Source: Lachnospiraceae bacterium
Lineage (GTDB): Bacteria > Bacillota > Clostridia > Lachnospirales > Lachnospiraceae
Length of the DNA: 64,000 nt
Assembly (NCBI GenBank): GCA_017938315.1
Contig: JAGBBV010000013.1
Span: forward strand, 152,478 to 216,477
Reading direction: 5' to 3'
How positions within the stretch are numbered: the first letter of the stretch is position 1; every line of letters begins with the position of its first letter. The notes beneath the pieces are model-generated. The model was given only the letters and a program-made list of their open reading frames with translations. It searched no databases and was not told the DNA's origin. The position numbers were made by a program, and so were the translations under genes. Of the stretch, positions 53,509-62,978 are shown one piece after another.

Positions 53509-55377
53509 ATGTTACTTGACAATATAAAAAAGGAAAATGACATTAAAAATATAAAACCGGACCTCTATCCGCAGCTTGCTGAGGAAATCCGGCAGTTTTT
53601 AATTGAGAAGATATCAAAGACCGGTGGACACCTGGGCTCTAATCTTGGTGCAGTAGAATTAACAATGGCGCTTCACCTGGCATTTAGACTTCCGGAAGAT
53701 AAGATTGTCTGGGACGTAGGACATCAGTCATATACACATAAATTACTTACCGGAAGACGCGAAGGGTTTGAAAATCTCCGGAAATATCATGGCATGAGCG
53801 GTTTTCCCAAACGAAAAGAAAGCGACTGCGACTGCTTTGATACGGGACACAGTTCCACATCCATTTCTGCAGGACTTGGTCTTGTAAAGGCAAGGGATAT
53901 ACAAAATCAAAACCATAGTGTAATTTCTGTTATTGGTGATGGTTCCCTTACCGGAGGCATGGCATATGAGGCACTGAATAATGCAGCCAAGTTAGAGACT
54001 AATTTTATTATTGTTTTAAATGATAATAATATGTCTATTTCAGAAAATGTAGGTGGTGTATCCAAATATCTGAATAATATCCGTACAGCAGATACTTATC
54101 TTGATATCAAAGAGGGCATTTATAACACGTTAATGGATATTCCCAAGTATGGCGGTAAAGTGATACGTGGAATCCGTAATGCCAAGAGCAGTTTCAAGCA
54201 TCTGATTGTTCCCGGTATGTTTTTTGAAGACATGGGAATCACTTACTTAGGACCTGTTGACGGGCATGATATTCCAGCCATGCTCCGCATGTTCCAGGAA
54301 GCAAAGCGCGTGAGAAATGCAGTACTTGTCCATGTAATTACACAGAAAGGAAAAGGGTATGCACCGGCAGAACGTCATCCGGCAAGATTTCATGGTGCAG
54401 AGCCTTTTGACATAGAAACAGGTATCCCTTCCAAACCCAGAAATGTGGCAAATTATACCGATATTTTTTCCACGGTAATGACCAAACTTGGAGCAAGGGA
54501 TGAAAAGGTAGTTGCCATTACAGCAGCTATGCCGGACGGAACAGGACTTAAGAGATTTAGGAATATGTATCCCGACAGATTTTTTGACGTGGGAATTGCA
54601 GAAGAGCATGCGGTAACTTTTGCAGCAGGTCTTGCAGCCGGAGGATTAAAACCGGTAGTTGCCATTTATTCATCCTTCCTGCAAAGAGCATATGATCAGA
54701 TTATTCATGATGTATGTATCCAGAATTTGCCTGTTGTGTTTGCAATTGACAGGGCAGGTCTCGTGGGAAGTGACGGCGAGACACATCAGGGTATTTTCGA
54801 TTTATCATATTTATCATCCATACCAAACATGCATGTGATGGCGCCTAAAAATAAATGGGAGCTTTCCGATATGCTGAAGTTTGCGCTTGGGCTTAACGCC
54901 CCTGTTGCTATCCGCTATCCAAGAGGAGAAGCATATGCAGGACTTGAGGAATTCAGGGCACCCATAGAACTTGGCAAGGCAGAGGCCATTTATGCGGAAG
55001 GTGAAATCTGTCTTCTTGCCATAGGCAGTATGGTAAAAGAAGCAGAAGCGGTAAGAGAAAGCTTAAAGGAAGCAGGATATAAGTGCAGTTTGATCAACAG
55101 CCGTTTTGTAAAACCGATAGATGAAGATGCCGTATATTGGGCGGCAAAGAATCATAAGCTAGTAGTTACCTTGGAAGAAAATGTTGCCAGTGGCGGCTAC
55201 GGGGAAAAAGTCAGAGAGTATATGGATACCCTTGACTTTGATGTTAAATTATTAAATATTACAATTCCCGATGAATATGTAGAACACGGAAATGTAGATC
55301 TCTTAAAGCAGGAAATCGGAATTGACGAAGAGAGCATTGTAAGCAGAATTATATTAGAGATGGAAGCAATAAAATAA
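53509..55377 (+). CDS. dxs: 1-deoxy-D-xylulose-5-phosphate synthase
   Basis: Dxs makes DXP from pyruvate and glyceraldehyde 3-phosphate, the first step of the MEP isoprenoid route. The 622-residue thiamine-diphosphate enzyme has GGHLGSNLGAVELT, GHQSYTHKLLTGR, VIGDGSLTGGMAYEALNNA...NDNNMS (ThDP/Mg binding), FDVGIAEEHAVTFAAGLA with the catalytic Glu, and a C-terminal transketolase domain. ATG 53509 follows AAAGAAGG. Its stop overlaps the start of tlyA by one base. Confidence 0.97.
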   Translation: MLLDNIKKENDIKNIKPDLYPQLAEEIRQFLIEKISKTGGHLGSNLGAVELTMALHLAFRLPEDKIVWDVGHQSYTHKLLTGRREGFENLRKYHGMSGFPKRKESDCDCFDTGHSSTSISAGLGLVKARDIQNQNHSVISVIGDGSLTGGMAYEALNNAAKLETNFIIVLNDNNMSISENVGGVSKYLNNIRTADTYLDIKEGIYNTLMDIPKYGGKVIRGIRNAKSSFKHLIVPGMFFEDMGITYLGPVDGHDIPAMLRMFQEAKRVRNAVLVHVITQKGKGYAPAERHPARFHGAEPFDIETGIPSKPRNVANYTDIFSTVMTKLGARDEKVVAITAAMPDGTGLKRFRNMYPDRFFDVGIAEEHAVTFAAGLAAGGLKPVVAIYSSFLQRAYDQIIHDVCIQNLPVVFAIDRAGLVGSDGETHQGIFDLSYLSSIPNMHVMAPKNKWELSDMLKFALGLNAPVAIRYPRGEAYAGLEEFRAPIELGKAEAIYAEGEICLLAIGSMVKEAEAVRESLKEAGYKCSLINSRFVKPIDEDAVYWAAKNHKLVVTLEENVASGGYGEKVREYMDTLDFDVKLLNITIPDEYVEHGNVDLLKQEIGIDEESIVSRIILEMEAIK

Positions 55378-56261
55378 TGAAGGAACGTTTAGATGTTATT
55401 TTAGTACAAGAGGGGTATGCAGCCTCCCGCGAAAAAGCCAAGGCTATTATTATGTCAGGAAATGTGTTCGTGGATGGGCAGCGTGAAGATAAAGCAGGAA
55501 CCACTTTCGATCTTACCAAGGTTAAATTGGAAGTCAGGGGAAGCACAATGCCTTATGTGAGCAGAGGCGGGCTCAAACTGGAAAAGGCAATGAAGCACTT
55601 TGACTTAAGCCTTACAGAAAAAGTGTGTATGGATATCGGGGCTTCCACCGGGGGCTTTACCGATTGCATGCTTCAAAACGGGGCAAAGAAGGTGTATTCC
55701 GTAGATGTAGGACACGGTCAGCTTGATTGGAAGTTAAGGTGTGATGAGCGCGTGGTCTGCATGGAAAAAACAAATTTCCGTTATATGGTGCCGGGAGATA
55801 TTGAGGATGTTCTGGATTTTGCATCTGTGGATGTTTCTTTTATTTCACTTACCAAGATACTGATTCCGGCAAGAGCGCTTCTTCGGGCAGGCGGTGAAAT
55901 GGTATGTCTTATTAAACCGCAGTTTGAAGCAGGGAAGGAGAAGGTTGGTAAAAAAGGTGTCGTGAGAGAACCGGAGATTCATGTAGAAGTAATCCGGAAA
56001 GTAATTGATTTTGCTGATTATATCGGATTTGACATTCTTCATTTAGATTTTTCCCCCATTAAAGGACCGGAAGGAAATATCGAATATCTGGTACATCTTT
56101 CCAAAAACGATGAAAAGACATTATCTACCGCAGAAATTACGGAAAGTGCGGCCGAGGAAGAATTGAAATTAATTACAGAAAATAAGAGCGGCTATTCAAA
56201 CAACACACAAATGAAGAAAGTAATCGAAGAAACAGTAAGTATGGCGCATCAGCATCTATAA
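55377..56261 (+). CDS. tlyA: TlyA family rRNA 2'-O-methyltransferase/hemolysin-like protein
   Basis: TlyA homologues 2'-O-methylate rRNA; the haemolysin label is historical. An S4 RNA-binding domain lies at residues 1-60 (KERLDVILVQEGYAASREKAKA), a linker with SRGGLKLEKAM follows, and then an FtsJ-like SAM domain with DIGASTGGFTDCML and SVDVGHGQLDWKL. The DVSFISL and LIKPQFEAGKEKVGKKGVVR motifs are also present. A 30-residue C-terminal extension has no clear function. The start overlaps the dxs stop. Confidence 0.92.
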   Translation: MKERLDVILVQEGYAASREKAKAIIMSGNVFVDGQREDKAGTTFDLTKVKLEVRGSTMPYVSRGGLKLEKAMKHFDLSLTEKVCMDIGASTGGFTDCMLQNGAKKVYSVDVGHGQLDWKLRCDERVVCMEKTNFRYMVPGDIEDVLDFASVDVSFISLTKILIPARALLRAGGEMVCLIKPQFEAGKEKVGKKGVVREPEIHVEVIRKVIDFADYIGFDILHLDFSPIKGPEGNIEYLVHLSKNDEKTLSTAEITESAAEEELKLITENKSGYSNNTQMKKVIEETVSMAHQHL

Positions 56262-56283
56262 GCGAAAGGTACAGGTAATAGAA

Positions 56284-57117
56284 GTGGAGCATTTTTATAT
56301 TATTACCAATCAGACAAAAGATCCGCAGTTTAAAGTGACGGACAAAGTGAAAGATTATCTTATGGGAAGAGGAATAAAATGCACTCTTTCAAAGGAAGAG
56401 CATGCTGATATTAGTCACGTACCACAAGATATTGACCTTGTGATTGTTCTTGGAGGAGATGGAACACTTCTCCGTGCGGCAAATGAACTGGCTCTAAAGG
56501 AAGTTCCTTTTTTGGGAATCAACTTAGGAAATTTGGGTTTTTTGGCAGAAGTAAATAAGGACGATATTGAAAATGCACTTTCTAAGCTTCTGGATGGAAA
56601 TTATGAAATAGAAAGACGCATGATGTTAGACGGGCACAGCTACGAAGGCATAAGTGAAAAAGACTGTTCCGGTGCATTAAATGATATTGTTATTACGCGT
56701 AAAGGTTCTCTTCAGATTATTAAGTTTAGCATCAGTGTTAACGGACAATTTTTACATAGGTATCAGGCGGACGGCATGATTGTAGCAACACCTACAGGGT
56801 CAACCGGATACAATCTTTCGGCAGGCGGTCCCATAGTGGACCCGAAAGCGGAGATGATAGTAATAACACCGGTATGTCCGCACTCTATGCAGAACCGTAG
56901 TATTGTACTTTCTCCGGATGATGAGATAACCATTGAGGTGGAAGCAAGCCATAAAGGAGAAAGACAGGAAGTAGAAGCAATCTTTGATGGTAATCACAAG
57001 GTGACTTTATGTACCGGAGATAGGATTATTATCAGACGTTCCGAAAAGACAACAGGAATTGTGAAGTTAAATAAAGTAAGCTTTTTAGAGAGACTACAGG
57101 AAAAGATGTGTGATTAG
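56284..57117 (+). CDS. nadK: NAD kinase
   Basis: NAD kinase phosphorylates NAD+ to NADP+. The 277-residue protein carries VLGGDGTLLRAA near 56, FLGINLGNLGFLAEV, the ALNDIVITRKGSL motif and TPTGSTGYNLSAGGPIV, all family signatures. The GTG start at 56284 has an AAAGGTACAGG-type upstream site that is weak. It follows tlyA by 22 bases in the expected tlyA-nadK-argR-recN order. Confidence 0.96.
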   Translation: MEHFYIITNQTKDPQFKVTDKVKDYLMGRGIKCTLSKEEHADISHVPQDIDLVIVLGGDGTLLRAANELALKEVPFLGINLGNLGFLAEVNKDDIENALSKLLDGNYEIERRMMLDGHSYEGISEKDCSGALNDIVITRKGSLQIIKFSISVNGQFLHRYQADGMIVATPTGSTGYNLSAGGPIVDPKAEMIVITPVCPHSMQNRSIVLSPDDEITIEVEASHKGERQEVEAIFDGNHKVTLCTGDRIIIRRSEKTTGIVKLNKVSFLERLQEKMCD

Positions 57118-57142
57118 TAAGTACAGGAAAGGTATTTAGCAC

Positions 57143-57595
57143 ATGAAAAAGAGCAGACACCGTAAAATAAAAGAATTAGTAGAACAATTCGAAATCGAAA
57201 CCCAGGAAGAGTTAGCTGATATGCTTCGTGAAAGCGGATATGCCGTAACTCAGGCTACAGTTTCCAGAGATATCCGGGAGTTGAAACTTTCAAAAGTACC
57301 TATGGGTGACGGTAGACAGAAGTATACCATTCTGATTCACAGTGACCATTATCTGAGTGATAAATATATCCGTGTACTTCGTGACGGATTTGTTTCCATG
57401 GATATGGCACAGAATATTCTTGTGATTAAGACGGTTGCCGGAATGGCAATGGCAGTTGCAGCTGCAGTAGATGCCATGAAATTAAAGGAAATTGTAGGTT
57501 CTATTGCAGGTGACGACACGATTATGGTGGCAGTTAGGACAGTGGAAGATACAAAGTGTGTTATGGATACCATACGTGGTGTACTGGAGGAATAG
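57143..57595 (+). CDS. argR: arginine repressor
   Basis: ArgR controls arginine metabolism genes and forms hexamers with arginine. The 150-residue protein has an N-terminal winged helix (KELVEQFEIETQEELADML...TQATVSRDIRELKL) and a C-terminal oligomerisation/arginine domain with IVGSIAGDDTIMVAVR. In Firmicutes it commonly sits before recN, as here; no arginine genes are adjacent. An AAAGG site precedes the ATG. Confidence 0.95.
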   Translation: MKKSRHRKIKELVEQFEIETQEELADMLRESGYAVTQATVSRDIRELKLSKVPMGDGRQKYTILIHSDHYLSDKYIRVLRDGFVSMDMAQNILVIKTVAGMAMAVAAAVDAMKLKEIVGSIAGDDTIMVAVRTVEDTKCVMDTIRGVLEE

Positions 57596-57622
57596 CCGAC
57601 ATTACACAGGAGGATAAAGAGA

Positions 57623-59302
57623 ATGCTTGAGAGTTTACATGTAAAAAATCTGGCATTAATTGATGAGGCCGAGGTGGAATTTGCCCAAGGCCTTAATATA
57701 CTTACGGGAGAAACCGGTGCAGGTAAATCCATTATTATTGGTTCCGTCAACTTAGCATTGGGTGCAAAGGCAGACAAAGATTACATCCGTGCCGGCGCAG
57801 AGTATGCTTTGGTGGAACTTGTTTTTTCACTAGATGAAAAACAGAAAAAAGCATTGATAGATATGGACCTTACAGTAGAGGAAGACAACACATTAATTCT
57901 GCAAAGAAAAATTGCAGCATCCAGAAGTACTTGTAAGGTGAATGGAGAGACTGTAAGCAGTGGACAGCTAAAGACACTTGCTGCAGTGCTTCTTGACATG
58001 TACGGGCAGCATGAGCACCAGACTTTATTAAAGCCTGCAAAACATAAAGAACTGTTAGATTTCTATGCAGGTGAAGACATCGCTACATGGAAAAAACAGT
58101 TAAAAGAGATTTATACAGAATATAAGAATGCAGTAGCAGAACTTTCAAAAAACAAAGTTAGCGACGAAGAACGTAAGAGAGAAGCAGATCTTCTTACATT
58201 TGAGGTAAACGAACTAGAAACAGCAGGCATTAAGCAGGGCGAAGATGAGGCACTGGAAAAATCTTACCGCAAAATGACTAACGCGAAAAGAATTAAAGAA
58301 GCAGTTTATATAGCCCATGGTCTGACCGGTTATGACAATGGCGGCAGTGCAGGAGATGCAATCGGACGTGCCATGAGAGAACTTAGAAGCGTGGCAGGGT
58401 ATGAAGAGGATGCCGAAGAACTTTGCAAACAACTTGGAGAAATTGATAATCTGTTAAATGATTTCAACAGATCCCTTGCAGATTATAGAGAAAGTTTAGA
58501 ATTTGATGAAGAAGAATTTGTTCAGACAGAAGAGCGTTTAAATGTAATCAACCGTTTGAAAGATAAATACGGAAATTCATACGAACAAATTATGCAGGCT
58601 CTTGCCAATAAATCCGAAAGATTAGAACAATTAGAAAATTACGAAGAATATTTGAGGCAATTAGAAGAAAAACTAAACACAGAAAAAGAAAAAATTCTTA
58701 TTCTGTGTAAGAAGATTTCTGATGCAAGAGGACAGGCGGCAACAAAACTTACAAAGAAATTGACGGAAGCATTAATTGATTTGAATTTTTTAGATGTTAA
58801 TTTTGAAATTTGTGTAACGCCGGATAAAGAGAAGATTTCCGATGATGGTTATGACCATATAGAATTTTTAATCTCTACTAATCCCGGCGAAGCAAAGAAA
58901 CCACTACAGCAAATAGCGAGCGGCGGTGAACTTTCCAGAATCATGCTTGCATTTAAGAGCGTCTTTGCAGATGAGGAAGGAACCAATACCTTGATTTTTG
59001 ATGAAATCGATACAGGTATCAGTGGAAGAACAGCGTGGAAGGTTTCCGAAAAACTGGGACAGCTATCAGCTAGACACCAGATTATTTGCATTACACATTT
59101 GCCGCAGATTGCAGCCATGGCGGACACACATTTTTTGATTGAAAAGCAAGTGATAAATGACAGAACCGTAACCGGAATACATAGATTGCCTGAAGAAGAA
59201 AGTCTTACAGAGATGGCCAGACTTCTTGGTAGCGGCAATGTAACGGAAGCGGTACTTGGCAATGCCAGAGAAATGAAAGAAATGGCAAGAAATGTAAAGT
59301 AA
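57623..59302 (+). CDS. recN: DNA repair protein RecN
   Basis: RecN is an SMC-like ATPase acting early in double-strand break repair. The 559-residue protein has Walker A TGETGAGKSIIIGS near residue 30, a long central coiled coil (about 150-360), the signature QIASGGELSRIMLA and Walker B TLIFDEIDTGISG, followed by ITHLPQIAAMADTHFLIEK. The start has a CAGGAGGA site. A terminator follows the gene. Confidence 0.96.
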   Translation: MLESLHVKNLALIDEAEVEFAQGLNILTGETGAGKSIIIGSVNLALGAKADKDYIRAGAEYALVELVFSLDEKQKKALIDMDLTVEEDNTLILQRKIAASRSTCKVNGETVSSGQLKTLAAVLLDMYGQHEHQTLLKPAKHKELLDFYAGEDIATWKKQLKEIYTEYKNAVAELSKNKVSDEERKREADLLTFEVNELETAGIKQGEDEALEKSYRKMTNAKRIKEAVYIAHGLTGYDNGGSAGDAIGRAMRELRSVAGYEEDAEELCKQLGEIDNLLNDFNRSLADYRESLEFDEEEFVQTEERLNVINRLKDKYGNSYEQIMQALANKSERLEQLENYEEYLRQLEEKLNTEKEKILILCKKISDARGQAATKLTKKLTEALIDLNFLDVNFEICVTPDKEKISDDGYDHIEFLISTNPGEAKKPLQQIASGGELSRIMLAFKSVFADEEGTNTLIFDEIDTGISGRTAWKVSEKLGQLSARHQIICITHLPQIAAMADTHFLIEKQVINDRTVTGIHRLPEEESLTEMARLLGSGNVTEAVLGNAREMKEMARNVK

Positions 59303-59347
59303 AAAACAGAAAATGGTTTATTAAAACAGGAGATTTTTCACATACTA

Positions 59348-59376
59348 AAAGAGACATGCAATATGTCTCTTTTTTT
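59348..59376 (+). terminator. terminator after recN
   Basis: AAAGAGACAT and ATGTCTCTTT form a 10-bp stem with a five-base loop, and the T run continues. Confidence 0.85.
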
Positions 59377-59437
59377 CTTGCAGGAAATAGAGAGTATATA
59401 TTGGTTGTTTTCATAAGAAGAAAAAGGGTGTGAAAAA

Positions 59438-60748
59438 TTGGAAAGAAATGAAATTGACTGTAACGGCAGACTGTTACTTTACAGGAAAATATTATATATT
59501 TCGCTTATACTCAGTGTTTGTCTGACTTTTATTTCCGCCTACTATACATTGTGGAACCGTGTGCCGTCTACCATCATGGTGAGAGCAGGAATGCTGGAAA
59601 CCCTTGATTTTAATTTGCCGGCATCTGGGGAGATGTATCGTGAGGAGGCCATAGAAGCAAGTGGTCAGGCACAAACATATGGTAGTCTGCAGGAAAGAAG
59701 TGTCCGTATTGATTTCAGTAATCCGGTTACAGTAAAGGCAAATCAAGTTGATAATTATAAGTTAAGTCTTAAATTATTCGGTATTATTCCACTGAAAGAT
59801 GTAGATGTAAAAATTATACAGGATGTAAAGTTAAAACCCGCAGGAATTCCCATAGGAATCTATGTGAAAACACAAGGAGTTTTAGTTGTTGGTGTAGGAG
59901 ACTTTGAGGGGGAGCAGGGACAAACCCATGAGCCGGCAAAATATGTTTTGCAGGCGGGTGACTACATTTTAGAAATGAACGAAGAAGAAGTAGCGGGGAA
60001 AAAACAGCTGATAGAAAAGATAAGTCACAGTGAGGGACAGGAGATTGTTTTTAAAATAAAAAGAGACGGAGAAGTATTCGAAGTAAGTGCCACGCCCCAG
60101 ACGAACAGAAACGGGGAATATAAGATGGGCATCTGGGTGAGAGATAATGCACAAGGTGTCGGGACTATGACTTATATTGATGAAAATTCCTGTTTTGGTG
60201 CTTTGGGACACGGCATTAATGATGTGGATACCAGCACACTAATGGAGCTTTCTAACGGGACTCTATATCATACTGAGATAATCGGAATTACAAAAGGTCA
60301 AAACGGTTCTCCCGGCGAACTTACCGGATTTATAGAATATGATGATGACAATATCATGGGGACTATCACAGCAAACACTGTAAAAGGAATCTTTGGAGTG
60401 TGCTCAGAAGATGTAACAAGGTCAAACGGCTATGATTACATGCCCATTGGATTAAAGCAGGAAATCAAACAGGGACCTGCACAAATCATATCATCTTTAG
60501 GTGGTAAGGCAGAAACATTTGATGTAGAAATCACGGAAATCCGTCTGGAGAATGATGACATTAACCGGGGGATTGTTCTGGAGATTACCGATCCCGACTT
60601 GCTTGCTGTGACAGGTGGAATTGTACAGGGAATGAGTGGCAGTCCCATTATCCAGGATGGGAAGATTATCGGTGCGGTGACACATGTTCTGGTAAATGAT
60701 CCGACTAGAGGGTATGGAATTTTTATTGAAAATATGCTGGAGCATTGA
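59438..60748 (+). CDS. spoIVB: SpoIVB serine peptidase
   Basis: SpoIVB is secreted from the forespore and triggers pro-sigma-K processing. The 436-residue protein has one N-terminal helix (about 17-38), a PDZ domain (AKYVLQAGDYILEMNEEEV, EIVFKIKRDG) and an S55 peptidase domain. That domain has GALGHGINDVDT (catalytic His near 259), ITKGQNGSPGEL and VQGMSGSPIIQDGKIIGAVTH (catalytic Ser near 399). A TTG start at 59438 has AAGGG nine bases upstream, and no better start is present. It normally precedes spo0A, but here a terminator and unrelated genes follow. Confidence 0.94.
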   Translation: MERNEIDCNGRLLLYRKILYISLILSVCLTFISAYYTLWNRVPSTIMVRAGMLETLDFNLPASGEMYREEAIEASGQAQTYGSLQERSVRIDFSNPVTVKANQVDNYKLSLKLFGIIPLKDVDVKIIQDVKLKPAGIPIGIYVKTQGVLVVGVGDFEGEQGQTHEPAKYVLQAGDYILEMNEEEVAGKKQLIEKISHSEGQEIVFKIKRDGEVFEVSATPQTNRNGEYKMGIWVRDNAQGVGTMTYIDENSCFGALGHGINDVDTSTLMELSNGTLYHTEIIGITKGQNGSPGELTGFIEYDDDNIMGTITANTVKGIFGVCSEDVTRSNGYDYMPIGLKQEIKQGPAQIISSLGGKAETFDVEITEIRLENDDINRGIVLEITDPDLLAVTGGIVQGMSGSPIIQDGKIIGAVTHVLVNDPTRGYGIFIENMLEH

Positions 60749-60750
60749 GT

Positions 60751-60876
60751 CCGTGCGGTGGGACGAGAAAAAGACTTCTGGAAAGCTTGCTTGCCATGAA
60801 GTCTTTTTCGATGTACCAACATACGGCGAAAGCCGTACATGAGCAAGAAGCGAAGCGGATTGCGAATGCCGCACGG
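60751..60876 (+). repeat. inverted-repeat-bounded intergenic element
   Basis: CCGTGCGG (60751-60758), three bases after the spoIVB stop, is exactly complementary to CCGCACGG (60869-60876). Between them lie a 12-bp terminator hairpin and TACGGC-GAAA-GCCGTA (60822-60837), a hairpin with a GAAA tetraloop, then a GC-richer AGCGAAGCGGATTGCG segment. No open frame is present. It resembles a dispersed intergenic repeat, which one window cannot confirm. Confidence 0.5.
60767..60809 (+). terminator. terminator after spoIVB
   Basis: GAAAAAGACTTC and GAAGTCTTTTTC form a perfect 12-bp stem whose 3' arm is itself T-rich. Confidence 0.8.
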
Positions 60877-60920
60877 TTATGACTGGACTATATGGTGATA
60901 GCTGTATACATTTACATATT

Positions 60921-60942
60921 TTAATATTCAGTTAATGTTAAT
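60921..60942 (+). promoter_or_regulatory. TTAAT direct repeats upstream of the serine hydrolase gene
   Basis: TTAAT occurs at 60921, 60932 and 60938; the first two are 11 bases apart. Direct repeats with about one helical turn spacing are typical sites for OmpR-family regulators, and such a regulator is encoded at 62979. The rest of the 60877-61005 interval shows no gene; a weak -10 (TATCAT) lies near 60969. Confidence 0.35.
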
Positions 60943-61005
60943 CAATTTTTCCTGTAAGATTTTTGGGATATCATATGCCTAGAAAATCAAAAAGGAGAAT
61001 TTAAA

Positions 61006-62898
61006 ATGAAAAAATCACTTGCAATGTTTATCGTTATTTTGATACTGGTTATGACAATACCTAAAAATGTGTATGCATCAGGACAAACCACACCTTCTGG
61101 AATAGCTTATGATGACATAGGTACAGAGATAGATGCCTATGTAGAAGAATACGAGGCAGGACTGGTATCTGTAGGTACCTGCGTCTTTGATGAGTCAGGA
61201 ATTATCTATGAAGGCTACTACGGATACTCTGATATGGAAAACGGAATTCTTGCAGATGAAGAGACTGTATACGAATGGGGAAGCACCTCAAAGCTTCTTG
61301 TGTGGGTATCTGTTATGCAGTTAAAAGAGCAAGGCAAACTTGATTTTGAAACAGATATCAGAGAATATCTTCCGGAAGGCTTTCTTACCAAACTTCAGTA
61401 TGAAGATGAAACGATTACAATGCTCAACCTGATGAATCATGATGCCGGTTTTCAGGAGTCTATGTATGAAAACCAGCTGGCAACGGAAGATGAGCTTTAT
61501 GGTAGCCTTGAGGAAGCGGTAAAGGCATGTGAGTGTTATCAGGCTTATCATGTGGGTGAGCATACAGCATATTCCAACTGGGGGACAGCACTTGCAGCAT
61601 TTATTGTGGAACGTGTTAGTGGAATGTCTTATGTGGATTATGTGAATGATAATATTTTTAAACCATTGGGCATGGAGAATACATCCATTGGTATGCACAT
61701 AGAAGATAATGCTTGGGTAAGAAAACAGAGAGAAAAGTTAAAATGTTACGAAAGATATGCGCAGGAAGAATATAATGCGGATTATGGAGTGTGCCATTCC
61801 TGGGTACAACTTTATCCTGCAGGTGCTGCAATAGGAACTACAAGTGATTTGGCTAAATTTGCTCAGGGGTTTGTAGCGACTGATTGCCCGTTTTTTGAAA
61901 GTAATGAAACAAGAAATGAAATGTTTTCGGCAACTTCCTTTCATGGAGACAGTGATATTGCTGAGAATTGTCACGGATTGTGGGTAGAACAGTTTAAGGT
62001 TCCTACATTGGGACATAGTGGTAATACAGGTGGCTGTACAGCGAATCTTCAGTTTGATCCGGAAAGTGGACTTGGAATCGTAGTACTTACAAATGAACCG
62101 GGTGAAACTATGTTTTCGACGGGACTTGTGGGTTTGTTGTTTGGTGATGTAAGAGATAGTGAACTGGTAAGAAACAATCCGATAAAAGAACATTATGACA
62201 TAAGTGGAACTTATGTACCCAGAAGAACTATTGTAAGCGGATACGGAAGTGCTTTACAATATTCATATGGATGCTTCTTTGCAACCAAGACGGAGGATCC
62301 TGATGTATTTGATATGCCTCTTACCGGTGGAATGCAAATGATCCATATTGGTGATCATATGTGGCTTCAAAAATCAGAAAATGGTGCATATTTTTTTACT
62401 TATGAAAGTGTTGATTCAGATGGTAATCGGCAATTTGAAATGATGAGCACGGATATGTTTCAGAATAATCATCATATTTATGGAATTATTGTGTATTTTG
62501 GTTTTGCTGTATTTGGAATTGTTTGTTTACTCATTTTATTGATCAAAGGCTTAACTTTACTGATACGTAAAATTAGAAAAAAGGAAAAAACATTGACTAA
62601 AGCTGACAAGCAAATTACCTTACAGCAGGTAATACAGGGCATATCCGGTGTGATTCTGTTCTGTTTGATTAGCGTATTAGGTGTCAAAGGATATGCATTT
62701 GCTGTATTTTCCTGTATCATGGTGGTCATTCTTGCGTTGGTAAGTTTGGTGAATGGAATAATTCTTTTTAAGAATACGTGGAGAGACAAAGAGATTGGAA
62801 AATGGAAAAAAACAAAGCAGTATATCTGGGTGGCTCTTATGTTTGGATATGTGGCTGTGATTATATGGTTTCAGTTATATGATTTTGTACATATTTAA
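61006..62898 (+). CDS. membrane-anchored serine hydrolase, beta-lactamase/PBP fold
   Basis: This 630-residue protein has a signal peptide (to about residue 25, ending VYASG) and an extracellular class C beta-lactamase-like domain. The S-x-x-K motif is in GSTSKLL near 97, Y-S-N in AYSNWG, and a HSGN motif replaces KTG. The C-terminal 150 residues hold four membrane helices separated by a basic loop. Such proteins act as D-amino acid peptidases, esterases or peptide sensors; the fold does not prove antibiotic resistance. The start has an AAGGAGAA site. It is followed by a two-component system, a layout like envelope-stress or peptide-antibiotic modules. Confidence 0.85.
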   Translation: MKKSLAMFIVILILVMTIPKNVYASGQTTPSGIAYDDIGTEIDAYVEEYEAGLVSVGTCVFDESGIIYEGYYGYSDMENGILADEETVYEWGSTSKLLVWVSVMQLKEQGKLDFETDIREYLPEGFLTKLQYEDETITMLNLMNHDAGFQESMYENQLATEDELYGSLEEAVKACECYQAYHVGEHTAYSNWGTALAAFIVERVSGMSYVDYVNDNIFKPLGMENTSIGMHIEDNAWVRKQREKLKCYERYAQEEYNADYGVCHSWVQLYPAGAAIGTTSDLAKFAQGFVATDCPFFESNETRNEMFSATSFHGDSDIAENCHGLWVEQFKVPTLGHSGNTGGCTANLQFDPESGLGIVVLTNEPGETMFSTGLVGLLFGDVRDSELVRNNPIKEHYDISGTYVPRRTIVSGYGSALQYSYGCFFATKTEDPDVFDMPLTGGMQMIHIGDHMWLQKSENGAYFFTYESVDSDGNRQFEMMSTDMFQNNHHIYGIIVYFGFAVFGIVCLLILLIKGLTLLIRKIRKKEKTLTKADKQITLQQVIQGISGVILFCLISVLGVKGYAFAVFSCIMVVILALVSLVNGIILFKNTWRDKEIGKWKKTKQYIWVALMFGYVAVIIWFQLYDFVHI

Positions 62899-62978
62899 TG
62901 TTGTACTTTACGCATATATGGACATTAAAAATTAGGTGTTTTATAATGTTTATATAAGATAGAAAGCAGAGGTGTCCT

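Noticed and set aside
60749-60900. Region after spoIVB considered as a truncated spo0A
   Set aside because: No frame encodes receiver or Spo0A DNA-binding motifs.
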